The notes below the pieces were generated by a model. It saw only the letters and a program-made list of their open reading frames with translations. It ran no database searches and was not told where the DNA came from. A stretch of 42,949 nt of DNA from Pseudomonadota bacterium (GTDB lineage: Bacteria; Myxococcota_A; UBA796; SXON01), in assembly GCA_030684355.1 (NCBI GenBank), contig JAUXTN010000213.1:1-42949 (forward strand), in the 5' to 3' direction. Below, in pieces: positions 1 to 8,146 of the stretch; within the stretch, counting starts at the first letter, position 1; each line of letters starts with the position of its first letter. The position numbers and the translations under genes are program-made.

Positions 1-164
1 GGACGGGAATAGCGTCCGAACTCGGAGGATGGTCGGTTACCCCGCGAGTTCGGACGGGAATAGCGTCCGAACTCGGAGGATGGTCGGTTACCCCGCGAGT
101 TCGGACGGGAATAGCGTCCGAACTCGGAGGATGGTCGGTTACCCCGCGAGTTCGGACGGAAGTA
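1..164. repeat. 51-bp tandem palindromic repeat array (locus 1)
   Basis: Three identical 51-bp units lie at 1-51, 52-102 and 103-153, followed by a short diverged start of a fourth; the array probably continues left of the window. Each unit contains CGTCCGAACTCG (13-24 in unit 1) and its exact reverse complement CGAGTTCGGACG (45-56). Neighbouring units therefore form either a 12-bp stem with a 20-nt loop, or a 12-bp stem with a 7-nt loop across the unit junction (45-56 with 64-75). A relative on the opposite strand sits at 13528-13673. The 62-codon open frame through the array is only the repeat read as 17-residue units and is not called as a gene. Confidence 0.95.
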
Positions 165-314
165 GCCTCTGCCAGGAGCAGCGGCGGCCTGGGCTCGCGC
201 GGGACCGCCTGCGATGAGGGTCAAAGGCCCGTTTTCTTGGGGTGACGCGCTCGCAGCGCGGGTCGCAGTCCTGGAGGGAGACAAGATCACGGCCCCCCCC
301 GCGGCCATGGACCA

Positions 315-627
315 GGAACCTCGCGCCAAGGGCCCCGTTCCCGGCCCCCCCGCGGCCATGGACCAGGAACCTCGCGCCAAGGGCCCCGTCCACGACCGCC
401 CCGCGGTCCCCGCCGAGGAACCTCGCGCCAAGGCCACGACCCCCCCCCGCGGCCATGGACCAGGAACCTCGCGCCAAGGCCACGCCCCCCCCCGCGGTCC
501 CCGCCGCGGAACCTCGCGCCAAGGCCCCGTCCACGACCGCCCCGCGATCGCCCAAGGGAACGCGGTTCCACGACACGGATCCGCCGCCCCCCCCGCGATC
601 ACCGCCGGCGGGAACCTCGCGCCAAGG
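315..627. repeat. Degenerate tandem array with core GGAACCTCGCGCCAAGG
   Basis: The 17-bp core GGAACCTCGCGCCAAGG occurs at 315-331, 366-382, 417-433, 463-479, 508-524 and 611-627. A poor copy near 557 fills the double-length gap, so the period is about 51 bp, shortened to 45-46 bp in the middle. The spacers are C-rich and carry variants of CCCGCGGCCATGGACCA. Conserved cores with variable spacers suggest a slipping tandem repeat. On the minus strand it reads as 17-residue repeats, but no ribosome site or credible start was seen and no gene is called. Confidence 0.9.
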
Positions 628-910
628 CCCACGGCCGACAGCGGCGGTCACGACCCACCGCTGCGCGCGGTAGGCGACCGGAGGGGCGGCCGCGTGAGCG
701 GCCGGTCCGCACGCGGAGCGGGCGACCGAGCGAAGCGAGCCCCGGAGGGTGCCGACGGACGCGTCAGCGGCCGGACCGCCCCGCCTTAGGGCCCGTCGCG
801 TGCGCGGCGTCGCTCGTCGCTCACATGCCCAAGGGGATGCTCCCTTCTCGCTGCTTGCGCCCGCGGCCCAGGGGCGCCCTCTGTGCTGCAGGCTATTTCA
901 GGGCGGACCC
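628..910. other. Gene-free GC-rich spacer with dispersed repeat motifs
   Basis: No credible coding region was seen. The stretch holds two short elements found elsewhere in the window: accgagcgaagcgagcc at 725-741 (again at 13807-13823), and a 21-bp element at 796-816 repeated exactly at 30804-30824. It lies downstream of the minus-strand gene ending at 911. Confidence 0.6.
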
Positions 911-1942
911 CTACTCCATCGGCGTGACGTCCACCGAGGGGGCTTCCGGCCCCGACAGCACCGTGATCACCGGGGCACGGAGGCCCGCGGGGGAGGCCGC
1001 GCGCGAGGACTCGGCTTCGCGCCAGATGGGGCCGATCCACATGCGGTCGAAGGGGTGGAGCGTCAGGAGCGGCACCTTGCCGAGCCGCGCGGGCCACGAC
1101 GGCGGCACCGCCACGCTCGCGGCGCCCACGCCGGCCATGCGGGTGTCGAGGGTGCGGTAGGTGCGCGGGGCCGGGGCGTCGGCCACGACGACGGTCGAGG
1201 CGCCCTGGATGCCCGCGAGCGCGCTGAAGACCCGGGACGACGCCGCCGTCATGCGCTCGGACCACGCGCCGCCGTCGAGCGGGCCCGGGAGGCGCGCCAC
1301 GAGGAGCGGGAACACGGTGGCGGGGGGCACGCCGACGAAGGCGAACGTGTAGCCGTAGGCGGTGTCCATGGCCTCGGACCACGCGAGGGTCTCGCCGCAG
1401 GGGTGGAAGCCCCCCGCCGCGACGATGGCGAGGCCGATGCCGCCGCCCTCGGGCGGGAAGAAGCGCGACTCGCCGCCGACCTCCGCCAGCACGGCACGCA
1501 CGACCTCGGGGTCGGACACGCCATGGAGGACCACGACGCCCGGCGCGGCATCGGCGACCACGCCCCTGACGAACTCGGGCGACTCGCCGCCGCCGAGCGT
1601 CCACTGGAGGAGGCGCACGGGGTCCGCGGGGGGCTTGAGCGCAGCGGCGCAGCGGTTCACCGGGCCGACCCACGCCGGCGGCACCCCGGCGGCCGGGGCC
1701 ACGTCGATCGGCAAGCGCGCACCGAGGGACGCCGCGACCGCGCCGATGACCAACGCGCGCGCGTACGAGCGCCTCCCGGCCCACACCGCCACCGCGGCGG
1801 CCCACGCCGCGAGCACGAGCAGGAAGGGCTCGGCGTGCAACACGAGCGCGGTCGCGAGGTGACGGTCGGCACCCCACCCGACGAGGACGCCGCCGGCCGC
1901 GAGCGCGACAGCGAGGAGCCACGGGGAGAGGGCACGGAGCAC
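911..1942 (-). CDS. Membrane protein with degenerate endonuclease/exonuclease/phosphatase-like domain
   Basis: The predicted product has about 343 residues. Three hydrophobic helices come first (around WLLAVALAAGGVLVGW, FLLVLAAWAAAVAVW and ARALVIGAVAASLGA), followed by an extracytoplasmic domain. That domain has the rhythm of the EEP (DNase I-like) superfamily: PGVVVLHGVSDPEVVRAVL sits where families such as YafD have pDVvvLqEv, then GIGLAIVAAGG, and FDRMWIGP where iDHvwvs is expected. The usual catalytic Glu of LQEV is Gly here and the early Asn is missing, so activity is doubtful. A GTG at 1942 is chosen because it directly precedes the first helix; an in-frame ATG at 2062 would add 40 Arg/Pro-rich residues and run into the divergent gene. 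Family assignment is tentative. Confidence 0.6.
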   Translation of the reverse strand: MLRALSPWLLAVALAAGGVLVGWGADRHLATALVLHAEPFLLVLAAWAAAVAVWAGRRSYARALVIGAVAASLGARLPIDVAPAAGVPPAWVGPVNRCAAALKPPADPVRLLQWTLGGGESPEFVRGVVADAAPGVVVLHGVSDPEVVRAVLAEVGGESRFFPPEGGGIGLAIVAAGGFHPCGETLAWSEAMDTAYGYTFAFVGVPPATVFPLLVARLPGPLDGGAWSERMTAASSRVFSALAGIQGASTVVVADAPAPRTYRTLDTRMAGVGAASVAVPPSWPARLGKVPLLTLHPFDRMWIGPIWREAESSRAASPAGLRAPVITVLSGPEAPSVDVTPME

Positions 1943-2116
1943 GCCCCATCGTAACCGCGGCGAGGCCCAGCCGAGTGGCAGCGCGGCGTTCCGGATCGGG
2001 GGCCCGGCCGCCGACCCGCGGTGACGAGGGGGCCCCGACGTGCCGGTCCGGGCCGGGACCATGCTGCACCCTTCCCCGCCCGTGTCGACGCTCCCCGCCC
2101 GTGTCGACGGGGGCGC

Positions 2117-2557
2117 GTGTGGGAGCCCGCGCGTGCCTACCTCTCCGGGGTGCGCTTCCTCGTCTACGGCGTGCTCGGCTGCTTCTGCGAGCTCGCGTGG
2201 AGCGGCCTCTGGGCGGCCGTCCGCTACCGCGACCCGTCGTTGAAGGGGCGGGTGTCGGTGTGGATGTTCCCGATCTACGGGCTCGGCCTCGGAGCCGGCT
2301 TCGACCTCCTCGCGGCCATCGGCGGCACCTGGGCCTGGCCGCTCCGGGGCGTGCTCTACGCGCTCGCCGTCTGGCTGGTCGAGCTGGCCGTCGGCCTCCC
2401 CACCCGCAACCGCCTGTGGGACTACTCCGGCACCCGCTGGAGCTGGCGCGGCGTGCTGCGCTGGGACTACGGCCCCGTCTGGGCGGCCTTCGGCCTCCTC
2501 CTCGAGCCGGTGCGGCGGTTCGTCGACGGCGCGCTCGCGGCGAGCGGCGTCGGGTGA
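2117..2557 (+). CDS. Small multispanning membrane protein, PF06541-like (putative ABC transporter type IV family)
   Basis: About 146 residues with four hydrophobic segments: VRFLVYGVLGCFCELAWSG, VWMFPIYGLGLGAGFDLLA, LRGVLYALAVWLVELAVGL and YGPVWAAFGLLLEPV. The pattern WMFPIYGLG, then LPTRNRLWDYSGTRWSWRG, then DYGPVWAAFGLLLE, matches the membrane family called putative ABC transporter type IV, whose function is not established. The start is uncertain: GTG at 2117 follows a G-run (gacgggggcgc), GTG at 2150 lacks a ribosome site, and ATG at 2021 would overlap the upstream region of the divergent gene at 911-1942. It converges on the small gene at 2597-2770. Confidence 0.65.
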   Translation: MWEPARAYLSGVRFLVYGVLGCFCELAWSGLWAAVRYRDPSLKGRVSVWMFPIYGLGLGAGFDLLAAIGGTWAWPLRGVLYALAVWLVELAVGLPTRNRLWDYSGTRWSWRGVLRWDYGPVWAAFGLLLEPVRRFVDGALAASGVG

Positions 2558-2596
2558 GTCCGTGGGCCCCGACCGAGGAGCCTGCGGGCATGGACC

Positions 2597-2770
2597 TTAG
2601 TTGTCCTCCACCCTCCGCAGCGCCGCGAGGAACTCCGGGCTGGTGGTGATCGCCTCGATCGTCCTGGAGAGGTGCTCTACGGCCGCGTCGTCCCGCGCGT
2701 CGTAGGCGGCGGTCCAGGCCTGCAGCAGGCGATCCAGGCGGTCCACCAGCTCCCGACCCTCGTCGCGCAT
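2597..2770 (-). CDS. Small hypothetical protein (57 residues)
   Basis: This short gene starts at ATG 2770 and ends with TAA at 2597-2599. The product begins MRDEGRELVDRLDRLLQAW and ends FLAALRRVEDN; it is charged, probably helical, and strongly G/C in third positions, as expected for a real gene here. A GGGAGC ribosome site lies 6 nt before the ATG and is part of a perfect hairpin (2777-2796). No family is recognised and no signal peptide is visible, so it is likely cytoplasmic. Being a real gene is supported by the ribosome site, codon use and position between two unrelated genes, but not by recognised homology. Confidence 0.5.
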   Translation of the reverse strand: MRDEGRELVDRLDRLLQAWTAAYDARDDAAVEHLSRTIEAITTSPEFLAALRRVEDN

Positions 2771-2776
2771 CCCGAA

Positions 2777-2796
2777 GCTCCCACTTTGCTGGGAGC
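2777..2796 (-). promoter_or_regulatory. Hairpin enclosing the ribosome binding site of the 57-residue gene
   Basis: On the minus strand GCTCCCA-gcaaag-TGGGAGC forms a perfect 7-bp stem with a 6-nt loop. The 3' arm contains the GGGAGC ribosome site, 6 nt before the ATG at 2770. The arrangement could hold translation down until the hairpin opens; the regulatory role is inferred. Confidence 0.5.
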
Positions 2797-2838
2797 CGGT
2801 ATCGGGCGGGGGAGGGCGGGGGCTTTCGCGGGGATTGC

Positions 2839-2872
2839 GCGTTCGGAGGCCCGGTGCGTTCGGAGGCCCGGC
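2839..2872. repeat. Two-copy 17-bp tandem repeat
   Basis: The unit gcgttcggaggcccggt occurs twice in a row (2839-2855 and 2856-2872, last base differing). It lies in the 143-bp space between the small gene and the Rossmann-fold gene. No function is apparent. Confidence 0.8.
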
Positions 2873-2913
2873 GGCAGAGCGCGCCTACGCGACCCCGCGC
2901 CGAGCCCGTCCGC

Positions 2914-4578
2914 CTACTTCACCCGATACCCGCCCATCTCGTTGTTGAAGATCCACGCCACGACCTCCCCGATCTCGAACCCGGGCGCCATGTAGCTGTG
3001 GATGCTCGCGGCGGCCGAGCCCTCGGAGCGGAGCGAGGCGCGGGCAGAGAGCATCTTCTCCATGCGGACGCGCCAGACGCCGAAGTTGGAAGGGCGCAGG
3101 TCGATCCAGCCCTTCTTTGCCCAGGCGTCGAGCTTGGCGTCGGCCAGCGACACCGACACGTTGTGGCCCTCGAGCTCGGGCACGTTGATGCGCGGGCCGC
3201 GGAGGAGGCGCTTGCCGTCGGGCAGGAGGATGGGGATGCCGATGGAGGGCGCGGTGCGGGCCACGCCGCTCGCCTCGAGCTCGGCCACGCAGCGCTCGGA
3301 GAGGGCGGCCTCGGTGCACTCCAGCACGTTCTCGAGCGTGCCGCAGGCGCGGCGGAGCAGCTCGGCCTCGAACAGGAGCTTGGAGAGCTCGGGGGGCCCG
3401 AGGCGGCCGAGCGCCACGGACGGGATGCCGCTCTCGTGCTCGGCGCGATCGAGGTCGTTGAGCGCCACGTTGCGCACGAGGCCGGCCTTGTAGCTCGGGC
3501 TCATCACGGCGCCGTCCATGGCGGAGATCACGTCCGCGCCGGTGTTGGCGCCGCGGATCTCGAGCACCACGGTGCGCGCGATCTCCTCGGGGGTGATGTA
3601 CTCCATCTGCCCGAGCGACGTGATGGCGGCGAACTCGCCGCGGGTGAACACGCCGTTCTCGCCGGTGTCGACGACGGGCACGCGCAGCTTGCCCGCCTTC
3701 TCGTAGCCCTGGGCCTGCTCGCGCAGGTTGAGGGTGCCGCCGTCGAGCGTGACCTCGTGGGCCTGGTACAGGTCGGAGTTGTCGTGCTTGTCCCTGGCCT
3801 CCATCACCTGCACGGCGCGGTAGCCGATCATCGCGGCGGGCTTGACCTCCTTCACGATCGGGGAGTCGGGCGTGCGCGCGAGCAGGAACAGCAGGCCGGT
3901 GTGGCCGAAGGCGGCCTCGTTCTTCGCGAGGAGCTTCTTGCTCGGCTTGTCCTCGGAGTGCGTGTACGGGATGTTGAGCCCCATGCCGCCGGTGCCGGTG
4001 GTGCCGACCTTGACGTACACCTTGGTGGCGTACTCGGTGCTCGCCTGGTGCAGGAACCGCACGTGGCGGATGAGCTGCGGCACCGACTGGGAGAGCAGGA
4101 AGGTCTCGATGTCCGCCACGCCCTCGGCGCCGACGCCCTTCTCGCTGATCCAGCCGCGCACCTTGGCCGCGCCGTCGAACACGTCCTGGTAGGAGAACCC
4201 GGTCGCGGTGTTCACGCAGTCGACGATGACCTCGGGCCGGTGCGTCCGGATGAGGTTGACGAGGTGGTTCGCCCGGTAGGACTCCTCGAAGTCGTCGTAC
4301 AGCGCGTTGAGCAGCTTCCCGCGGAGCTTGGGGTCCGCGAGGATGGCGCCGCGCGGCAGGTTCGCCATCTCGCGCGGCACGAAGAGGTTGCCCCAGGCGG
4401 GCACGAACGCCACGGCGTCCCCGAACTCGCGCTCGAGGCGGGCGCACGCGGCGATGGCCTCGGCCTCCAGAAGGGACGCGACCACGATGCGGCGCGGCTT
4501 CAGGTTGAAGAGGATCTGCCGGCACACTTGCAGGCCGACCAGGCCGGCGCCGCCAAGGATGAGGAAGTCGTGGTACAC
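2914..4578 (-). CDS. Large NAD(P)-binding Rossmann-fold protein (SDR/epimerase-like)
   Basis: 554 residues starting at GTG 4578 with GGGAG upstream. The N-terminus FLILGGAGLVGLQVCRQIL is a beta-alpha-beta nucleotide-binding fold with a GxxGxxG fingerprint at residues 9-15, as in short-chain dehydrogenases and epimerases. The protein is about twice the usual SDR length, and I do not recognise the C-terminal half (about 300-554). Conserved-looking stretches include VDCVNTATGFSYQDVF and VKVGTTGTGGMGLNIPYTH (about 185-210), the latter possibly part of the active site. No signal peptide. The HtrA-type gene ends 39 nt upstream on the same strand, so the two are probably co-transcribed. A GTTAGGCT element lies in that gap (plus-strand 4605-4612), so it may also have its own promoter. 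The substrate is unknown. Confidence 0.75.
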   Translation of the reverse strand: MYHDFLILGGAGLVGLQVCRQILFNLKPRRIVVASLLEAEAIAACARLEREFGDAVAFVPAWGNLFVPREMANLPRGAILADPKLRGKLLNALYDDFEESYRANHLVNLIRTHRPEVIVDCVNTATGFSYQDVFDGAAKVRGWISEKGVGAEGVADIETFLLSQSVPQLIRHVRFLHQASTEYATKVYVKVGTTGTGGMGLNIPYTHSEDKPSKKLLAKNEAAFGHTGLLFLLARTPDSPIVKEVKPAAMIGYRAVQVMEARDKHDNSDLYQAHEVTLDGGTLNLREQAQGYEKAGKLRVPVVDTGENGVFTRGEFAAITSLGQMEYITPEEIARTVVLEIRGANTGADVISAMDGAVMSPSYKAGLVRNVALNDLDRAEHESGIPSVALGRLGPPELSKLLFEAELLRRACGTLENVLECTEAALSERCVAELEASGVARTAPSIGIPILLPDGKRLLRGPRINVPELEGHNVSVSLADAKLDAWAKKGWIDLRPSNFGVWRVRMEKMLSARASLRSEGSAAASIHSYMAPGFEIGEVVAWIFNNEMGGYRVK

Positions 4579-4617
4579 GCGGGCTCCCGGTGGAAGGGGC
4601 CCCAGCCTAACCCGACG

Positions 4618-5706
4618 TTACTTCCGCTGCGGCACCGCCTGCTCGTCTGCCCCGGCCTTCTTCGCGGCGTCCGGCTTCTCCATCAGCTCGACGGTCAGCT
4701 TCTTCTCCTTGCCCTTGCGCATGACGAGCACGTCGACCTTCTCGCCCGGCGGCGTGCCCGCCACGACCCGGAGCATGTCGGTCTGGTCCTCGACCTCGCG
4801 GCTGCCGATCTTCACGACGACGTCGCCCGACTGGATGCCCGCCTTCGCCGCGGGGCCGTCGGGGACCACCTCCGCGATGAGCACGCCCTTCCCGAGCGCC
4901 TGCTGCGCCACCTCGGGGATGGACGCCATCTGCACGCCCATGTAGCCGCGGGACACGCGGCCGTTCTCGCGGAGCTGCGGGATGACCTCGTAGATGTGCG
5001 ACGCCGGGATGGCGAACCCCACGGTGTTCGCGCCCGCGAGGATCGCGGTGTTCATGCCGACCACGGTGCCGTCGAGCCCGATGAGCGGGCCACCCGAGTT
5101 ACCGGGGTTGATGCTGGCGTCCGTCTGGATGAACTCGTCGAGGGGGAGGTCGGGGATGTTGCGGCCCATGCCGGAGACGATGCCCGCGGTGACGGTGTGG
5201 CCGAAGCCGAGCGGGTTGCCGACCGCCACGACCCAGTCGCCGACGCGCACGCCGTCGTCCTTGTCGAGCTGAAGGTAGGGGAAGGCACCGTTGCCGGTGA
5301 TCTTCAGGAGCGCGATGTCGCTGTCGGCGTCCGTGCCGACGACCTTCGCGGCGTAGTCGGCGCCGTCGGCGAACTTGACCTTCACCTCGGTCGCGTCCTT
5401 CACGACGTGGTTGTTCGTGAGGATGTACCCGTCCGCGGAGATGACGAAGCCGCTGCCCTGGCCCTGCACGGTGCGCTCCGACGGGAGGCCGAACATCCAC
5501 TGGGTGCGCGGATCCACCTGCATCTTTCCGCTGGTGTACACGTTGACGACCGCGGGCTCCACGGCGTCGACCAGGGGGGCGAGCGACACCATGGGATTGA
5601 ACCCGGCGGGCATCTGGACGGGGGTGGGCGAGCCGGCGATCGCTCCGCAGCCCGCCACCCCGGAGCCGACCATCAACATCAGTACCGTCGTCCGAAGCAC
5701 AGACAT
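4618..5706 (-). CDS. HtrA/DegP-type serine protease lipoprotein with PDZ domain
   Basis: 362 residues. The start is ATG 5706, chosen over an upstream ATG at 5745 because it has a GAGAGG ribosome site 5 nt upstream and opens directly into a lipoprotein signal with lipobox VAGC (Cys20). The trypsin-like domain carries the full triad: His100 in LTNNHVV, Asp130 in TDADSDIALLK and Ser204 in NPGNSGGPL. One PDZ domain follows (about 265-350, containing YMGVQMAS and GPAAKAGIQSGDVVVKIG). Family members degrade or refold misfolded envelope proteins; a lipid anchor would place this one at a membrane facing the periplasm. One PDZ and the modest length resemble DegQ/DegS more than two-PDZ DegP. The Lys-rich C-terminus (KKAGADEQAVPQRK) is a disordered tail. 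Confidence 0.95.
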   Translation of the reverse strand: MSVLRTTVLMLMVGSGVAGCGAIAGSPTPVQMPAGFNPMVSLAPLVDAVEPAVVNVYTSGKMQVDPRTQWMFGLPSERTVQGQGSGFVISADGYILTNNHVVKDATEVKVKFADGADYAAKVVGTDADSDIALLKITGNGAFPYLQLDKDDGVRVGDWVVAVGNPLGFGHTVTAGIVSGMGRNIPDLPLDEFIQTDASINPGNSGGPLIGLDGTVVGMNTAILAGANTVGFAIPASHIYEVIPQLRENGRVSRGYMGVQMASIPEVAQQALGKGVLIAEVVPDGPAAKAGIQSGDVVVKIGSREVEDQTDMLRVVAGTPPGEKVDVLVMRKGKEKKLTVELMEKPDAAKKAGADEQAVPQRK

Positions 5707-5795
5707 GACAACCTCTCGAGGGGACGCCCTCCGATTAGCCACCAACGGCAGAGGCCGACGTCACGTTATGTCGTCAACATGCTTGGGGAACTGGG

Positions 5796-6614
5796 GTGAG
5801 ACTCGCCGGGATTGACGTCGAGGCCGTGAGCGTCGGCGGCCTCGAGACCTGCATCGAGCTCCCCGCGTTCGACCTCGCGTTCGACATCGGCCGTTGCCCG
5901 ATGAGCGCCGTGAAGCGCCCCCGCGTCCTGTTCACGCACGCCCACATGGACCACATGGGCGGCATCGCCTACCACGCGGCCACCCGCGATCTCGTGGGGA
6001 TGAAGCCGCCGACCTACTACGTGCCCCGCGAGAATTACGACGACGTCCTCCACCTGATGGACGCGTGGCGGAAGCTCGATCGCTCGACGCTCCCGTGCAA
6101 CATCGTCTCCTGCGGCCCGGGGGACCGCGTGGACATCGGCGGGGGGCGTGTCGCCGAGCCGTTCCGCTCCCCCCACCGCGTGCCGTGCCAGGGCTACGCG
6201 ATCGTCTCCACCCGCAAGAAGCTGAAGCCGGCCTACGCCGCCCTGCCGCCGAGCGAGCTCCAGGCCCGCCGCCTCGCGGGGGAGGTCCTCTCGGAGGAGA
6301 TCGAGGTGGTCGAGGTCGCGTTCACCGGCGACACCGTGGTCGACGTCGTGGAGCGCGAGGAGCGCGTCCGTACCGCGCGCCTCCTCATCATCGAGGTCAC
6401 GTTCCTCGACGGGCGCGTGCCGGTCGACAAGGCCCGCAGCAAGGGCCACGTGCACCTCGACGAGGTCATCGAGCGCGCCGATCTGTTCCAGAACGAGGCC
6501 ATCCTCTTCACGCACTTCTCCGCGCGCTACGGCCCCGGGGACATCCGGCGCATCCTCGCGGACCGGCTCCCGCGTTCGCTGAAGGACCGGGTGACGCCGC
6601 TCCTCCCGAAGTAG
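5796..6614 (+). CDS. RNase Z-like metallo-beta-lactamase-fold hydrolase
   Basis: 272 residues from GTG 5796, divergent from the HtrA-type gene with 89 bp between them. The signature THAHMDHMGG (His48, His50, Asp52, His53) is the zinc-binding motif II of the fold. Later ligands are plausible in RSPHRVPCQGYAI, AFTGDTVVDVV (Asp) and ILFTHFSARYGPGDI (His). The order and the HFSARY ending resemble RNase Z/ElaC-type tRNA 3'-processing enzymes and their plant/cyanobacterial relatives. The protein is slightly shorter than typical bacterial RNase Z (about 305), and no clear exosite arm was identified, so a different phosphodiesterase role is possible. No signal peptide, so cytoplasmic. Confidence 0.85.
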   Translation: MRLAGIDVEAVSVGGLETCIELPAFDLAFDIGRCPMSAVKRPRVLFTHAHMDHMGGIAYHAATRDLVGMKPPTYYVPRENYDDVLHLMDAWRKLDRSTLPCNIVSCGPGDRVDIGGGRVAEPFRSPHRVPCQGYAIVSTRKKLKPAYAALPPSELQARRLAGEVLSEEIEVVEVAFTGDTVVDVVEREERVRTARLLIIEVTFLDGRVPVDKARSKGHVHLDEVIERADLFQNEAILFTHFSARYGPGDIRRILADRLPRSLKDRVTPLLPK

Positions 6615-6736
6615 GGAATGCCGAAGTAGGGGCGGGCCAACGCGGGGACCGGAGCGCGACAGGACGACGGCGCCCGCCCGCTCGCCCCGCTGCGCCCCAT
6701 CGCGTTAGCCTCCCCCTCCCTACGTGGAGGCCGAGA

Positions 6737-8146
6737 ATGTCCTTGATCGCGCTGCTCGCGACGATGTCCGTCGCTGGAGCCGCCACGCCGGCCCCGAAGG
6801 CGCCTGCGGTGGCGCCCGTCGCCACCGCCACGCCCGCCACCCCCGCCACGACCGCCGCCGTCGCCGCCGCGCCCGACGCGATGCCCGCCATCGCCGTGCC
6901 CTACGAGAAGTACACGCTCCCGAACGGCCTCACCGTCATCCTCTCCGAGGACCACTCGGTGCCGTTCGTGCAGGTGAACGTCTGGTACTGGGTCGGCAGC
7001 AAGGACGAGAAAGCGGGCCGCACCGGGTTCGCGCACCTCTTCGAGCACCTGATGTTCCAGGGCTCCGAGCACGCGAACGACGATTATTTCCAGTTCCTCT
7101 CGAAGGTCGGCGGGCAGGTCAACGGCACGACCAACCTCGATCGCACGAACTACTTCGAGGGCCTCCCGGCCTCGGAGCTCCCCCGGGCGCTCTTCCTGGA
7201 GAGCGACCGCATGGGGTGGCTCCTCCCCGCGCTCGATGACGCGAAGCTCCAGAACCAGAAGGACGTGGTCCGCAACGAGCGTCGTCAGCGCTACGACAAC
7301 GTGCCGTACGGCCACGCCTGGATCCACCTCTACGAGAACCTCTTCCCCGAGGGCCACCCCTACCACGTGCCCACCATCGGGAAGCACGAGGACATCGAGG
7401 CCGCCCAGCTCGCCGACGTGAAGGAGTTCTTCTCCACCTGGTACGTGCCGCAGAACGCGTCGCTCGTCGTGTGCGGCGACTTCGATCCCGCCGTCGCGAA
7501 GGGGCTCATCGCCGGGTACTTCGGGGACATCCCGGGCGGCACGAAGCCGGTCCCGCGGGAGGTGCCGCAGGTGGCCCTCACCGCGCCGAAGCGGATCGAC
7601 GCCACCGATGACGTGCCCTTCGAGAAGGTGTGGCTCGCGTGGCCCTCGCCCGCGCTCAACGCCCCGGGGGACGCCGAGCTCGACCTCCTCTCCTCCACCC
7701 TGACGGACGGCAAGGACTCGCCGCTCTACCGCGTGCTCGTCCGCGAGAAGCAGGTCGCGCAGGACGTGCAGGCCGCGCAGGTCTCCAACGGGCTCCAGAG
7801 CTTCTACATGATCAACGCGACCGTCGCCCCGGGCCACACCGGGGACGAGCTGGTGCGCGAGATCGACCGGGTGCTCGAAGAGGTGAAGGCGCGCGGCGTC
7901 AGCGTCGCCGAGGTGGGCGTCGCCCGCACGCAGTACGAGGTCGGCTTCTACGGCAGCGTCGCGACGATCGCCGGCAAGGCCGACCGCCTCAACAGCTACT
8001 TCCGCGTCACCGGCGAGCCCGACGGCTTCGCCGCGGACCTGGGCCGCTACCGCGCGGCGACCGCCGAGACCGTCAACACCACGCTGCGGACCGTCCTCGG
8101 GCCCAACCGCCTCGAGCTGCACATCGCGCCGGAGGCGACCAAGTGA
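6737..8146 (+). CDS. M16 zinc metalloprotease, secreted, catalytically complete
   Basis: 469 residues from ATG 6737, with GGAGG 6 nt upstream. A short signal segment (MSLIALLATMSVAGAA) is followed by an Ala/Pro/Thr-rich linker to about residue 50, then two pitrilysin-like halves. The inverted zinc motif HLFEH is at 100-104 and the third ligand is probably Glu181 in VVRNERRQRYD, about 77 residues later as in M16 enzymes. The pattern LPNGLTVILSEDHSVP is typical of the first strand. The next gene overlaps by 4 nt (GTGA) and encodes a matching half without zinc ligands. M16B proteases commonly act as such active/inactive pairs degrading peptides; envelope location is inferred from the signal segment. 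Confidence 0.95.
   Translation: MSLIALLATMSVAGAATPAPKAPAVAPVATATPATPATTAAVAAAPDAMPAIAVPYEKYTLPNGLTVILSEDHSVPFVQVNVWYWVGSKDEKAGRTGFAHLFEHLMFQGSEHANDDYFQFLSKVGGQVNGTTNLDRTNYFEGLPASELPRALFLESDRMGWLLPALDDAKLQNQKDVVRNERRQRYDNVPYGHAWIHLYENLFPEGHPYHVPTIGKHEDIEAAQLADVKEFFSTWYVPQNASLVVCGDFDPAVAKGLIAGYFGDIPGGTKPVPREVPQVALTAPKRIDATDDVPFEKVWLAWPSPALNAPGDAELDLLSSTLTDGKDSPLYRVLVREKQVAQDVQAAQVSNGLQSFYMINATVAPGHTGDELVREIDRVLEEVKARGVSVAEVGVARTQYEVGFYGSVATIAGKADRLNSYFRVTGEPDGFAADLGRYRAATAETVNTTLRTVLGPNRLELHIAPEATK

Noticed and set aside
29..651. Open frames through the left repeat arrays that read as 17-residue repeats
   Set aside because: They arise because 51 is a multiple of three. No ribosome site, signal or domain supports them, and spacers of 45-46 bp are tolerated.
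2854..5799. A 981-codon open frame on the plus strand
   Set aside because: It is the reverse of two well-supported minus-strand genes (Rossmann-fold protein and HtrA-type protease); GC-rich third positions remove stops on the other strand.
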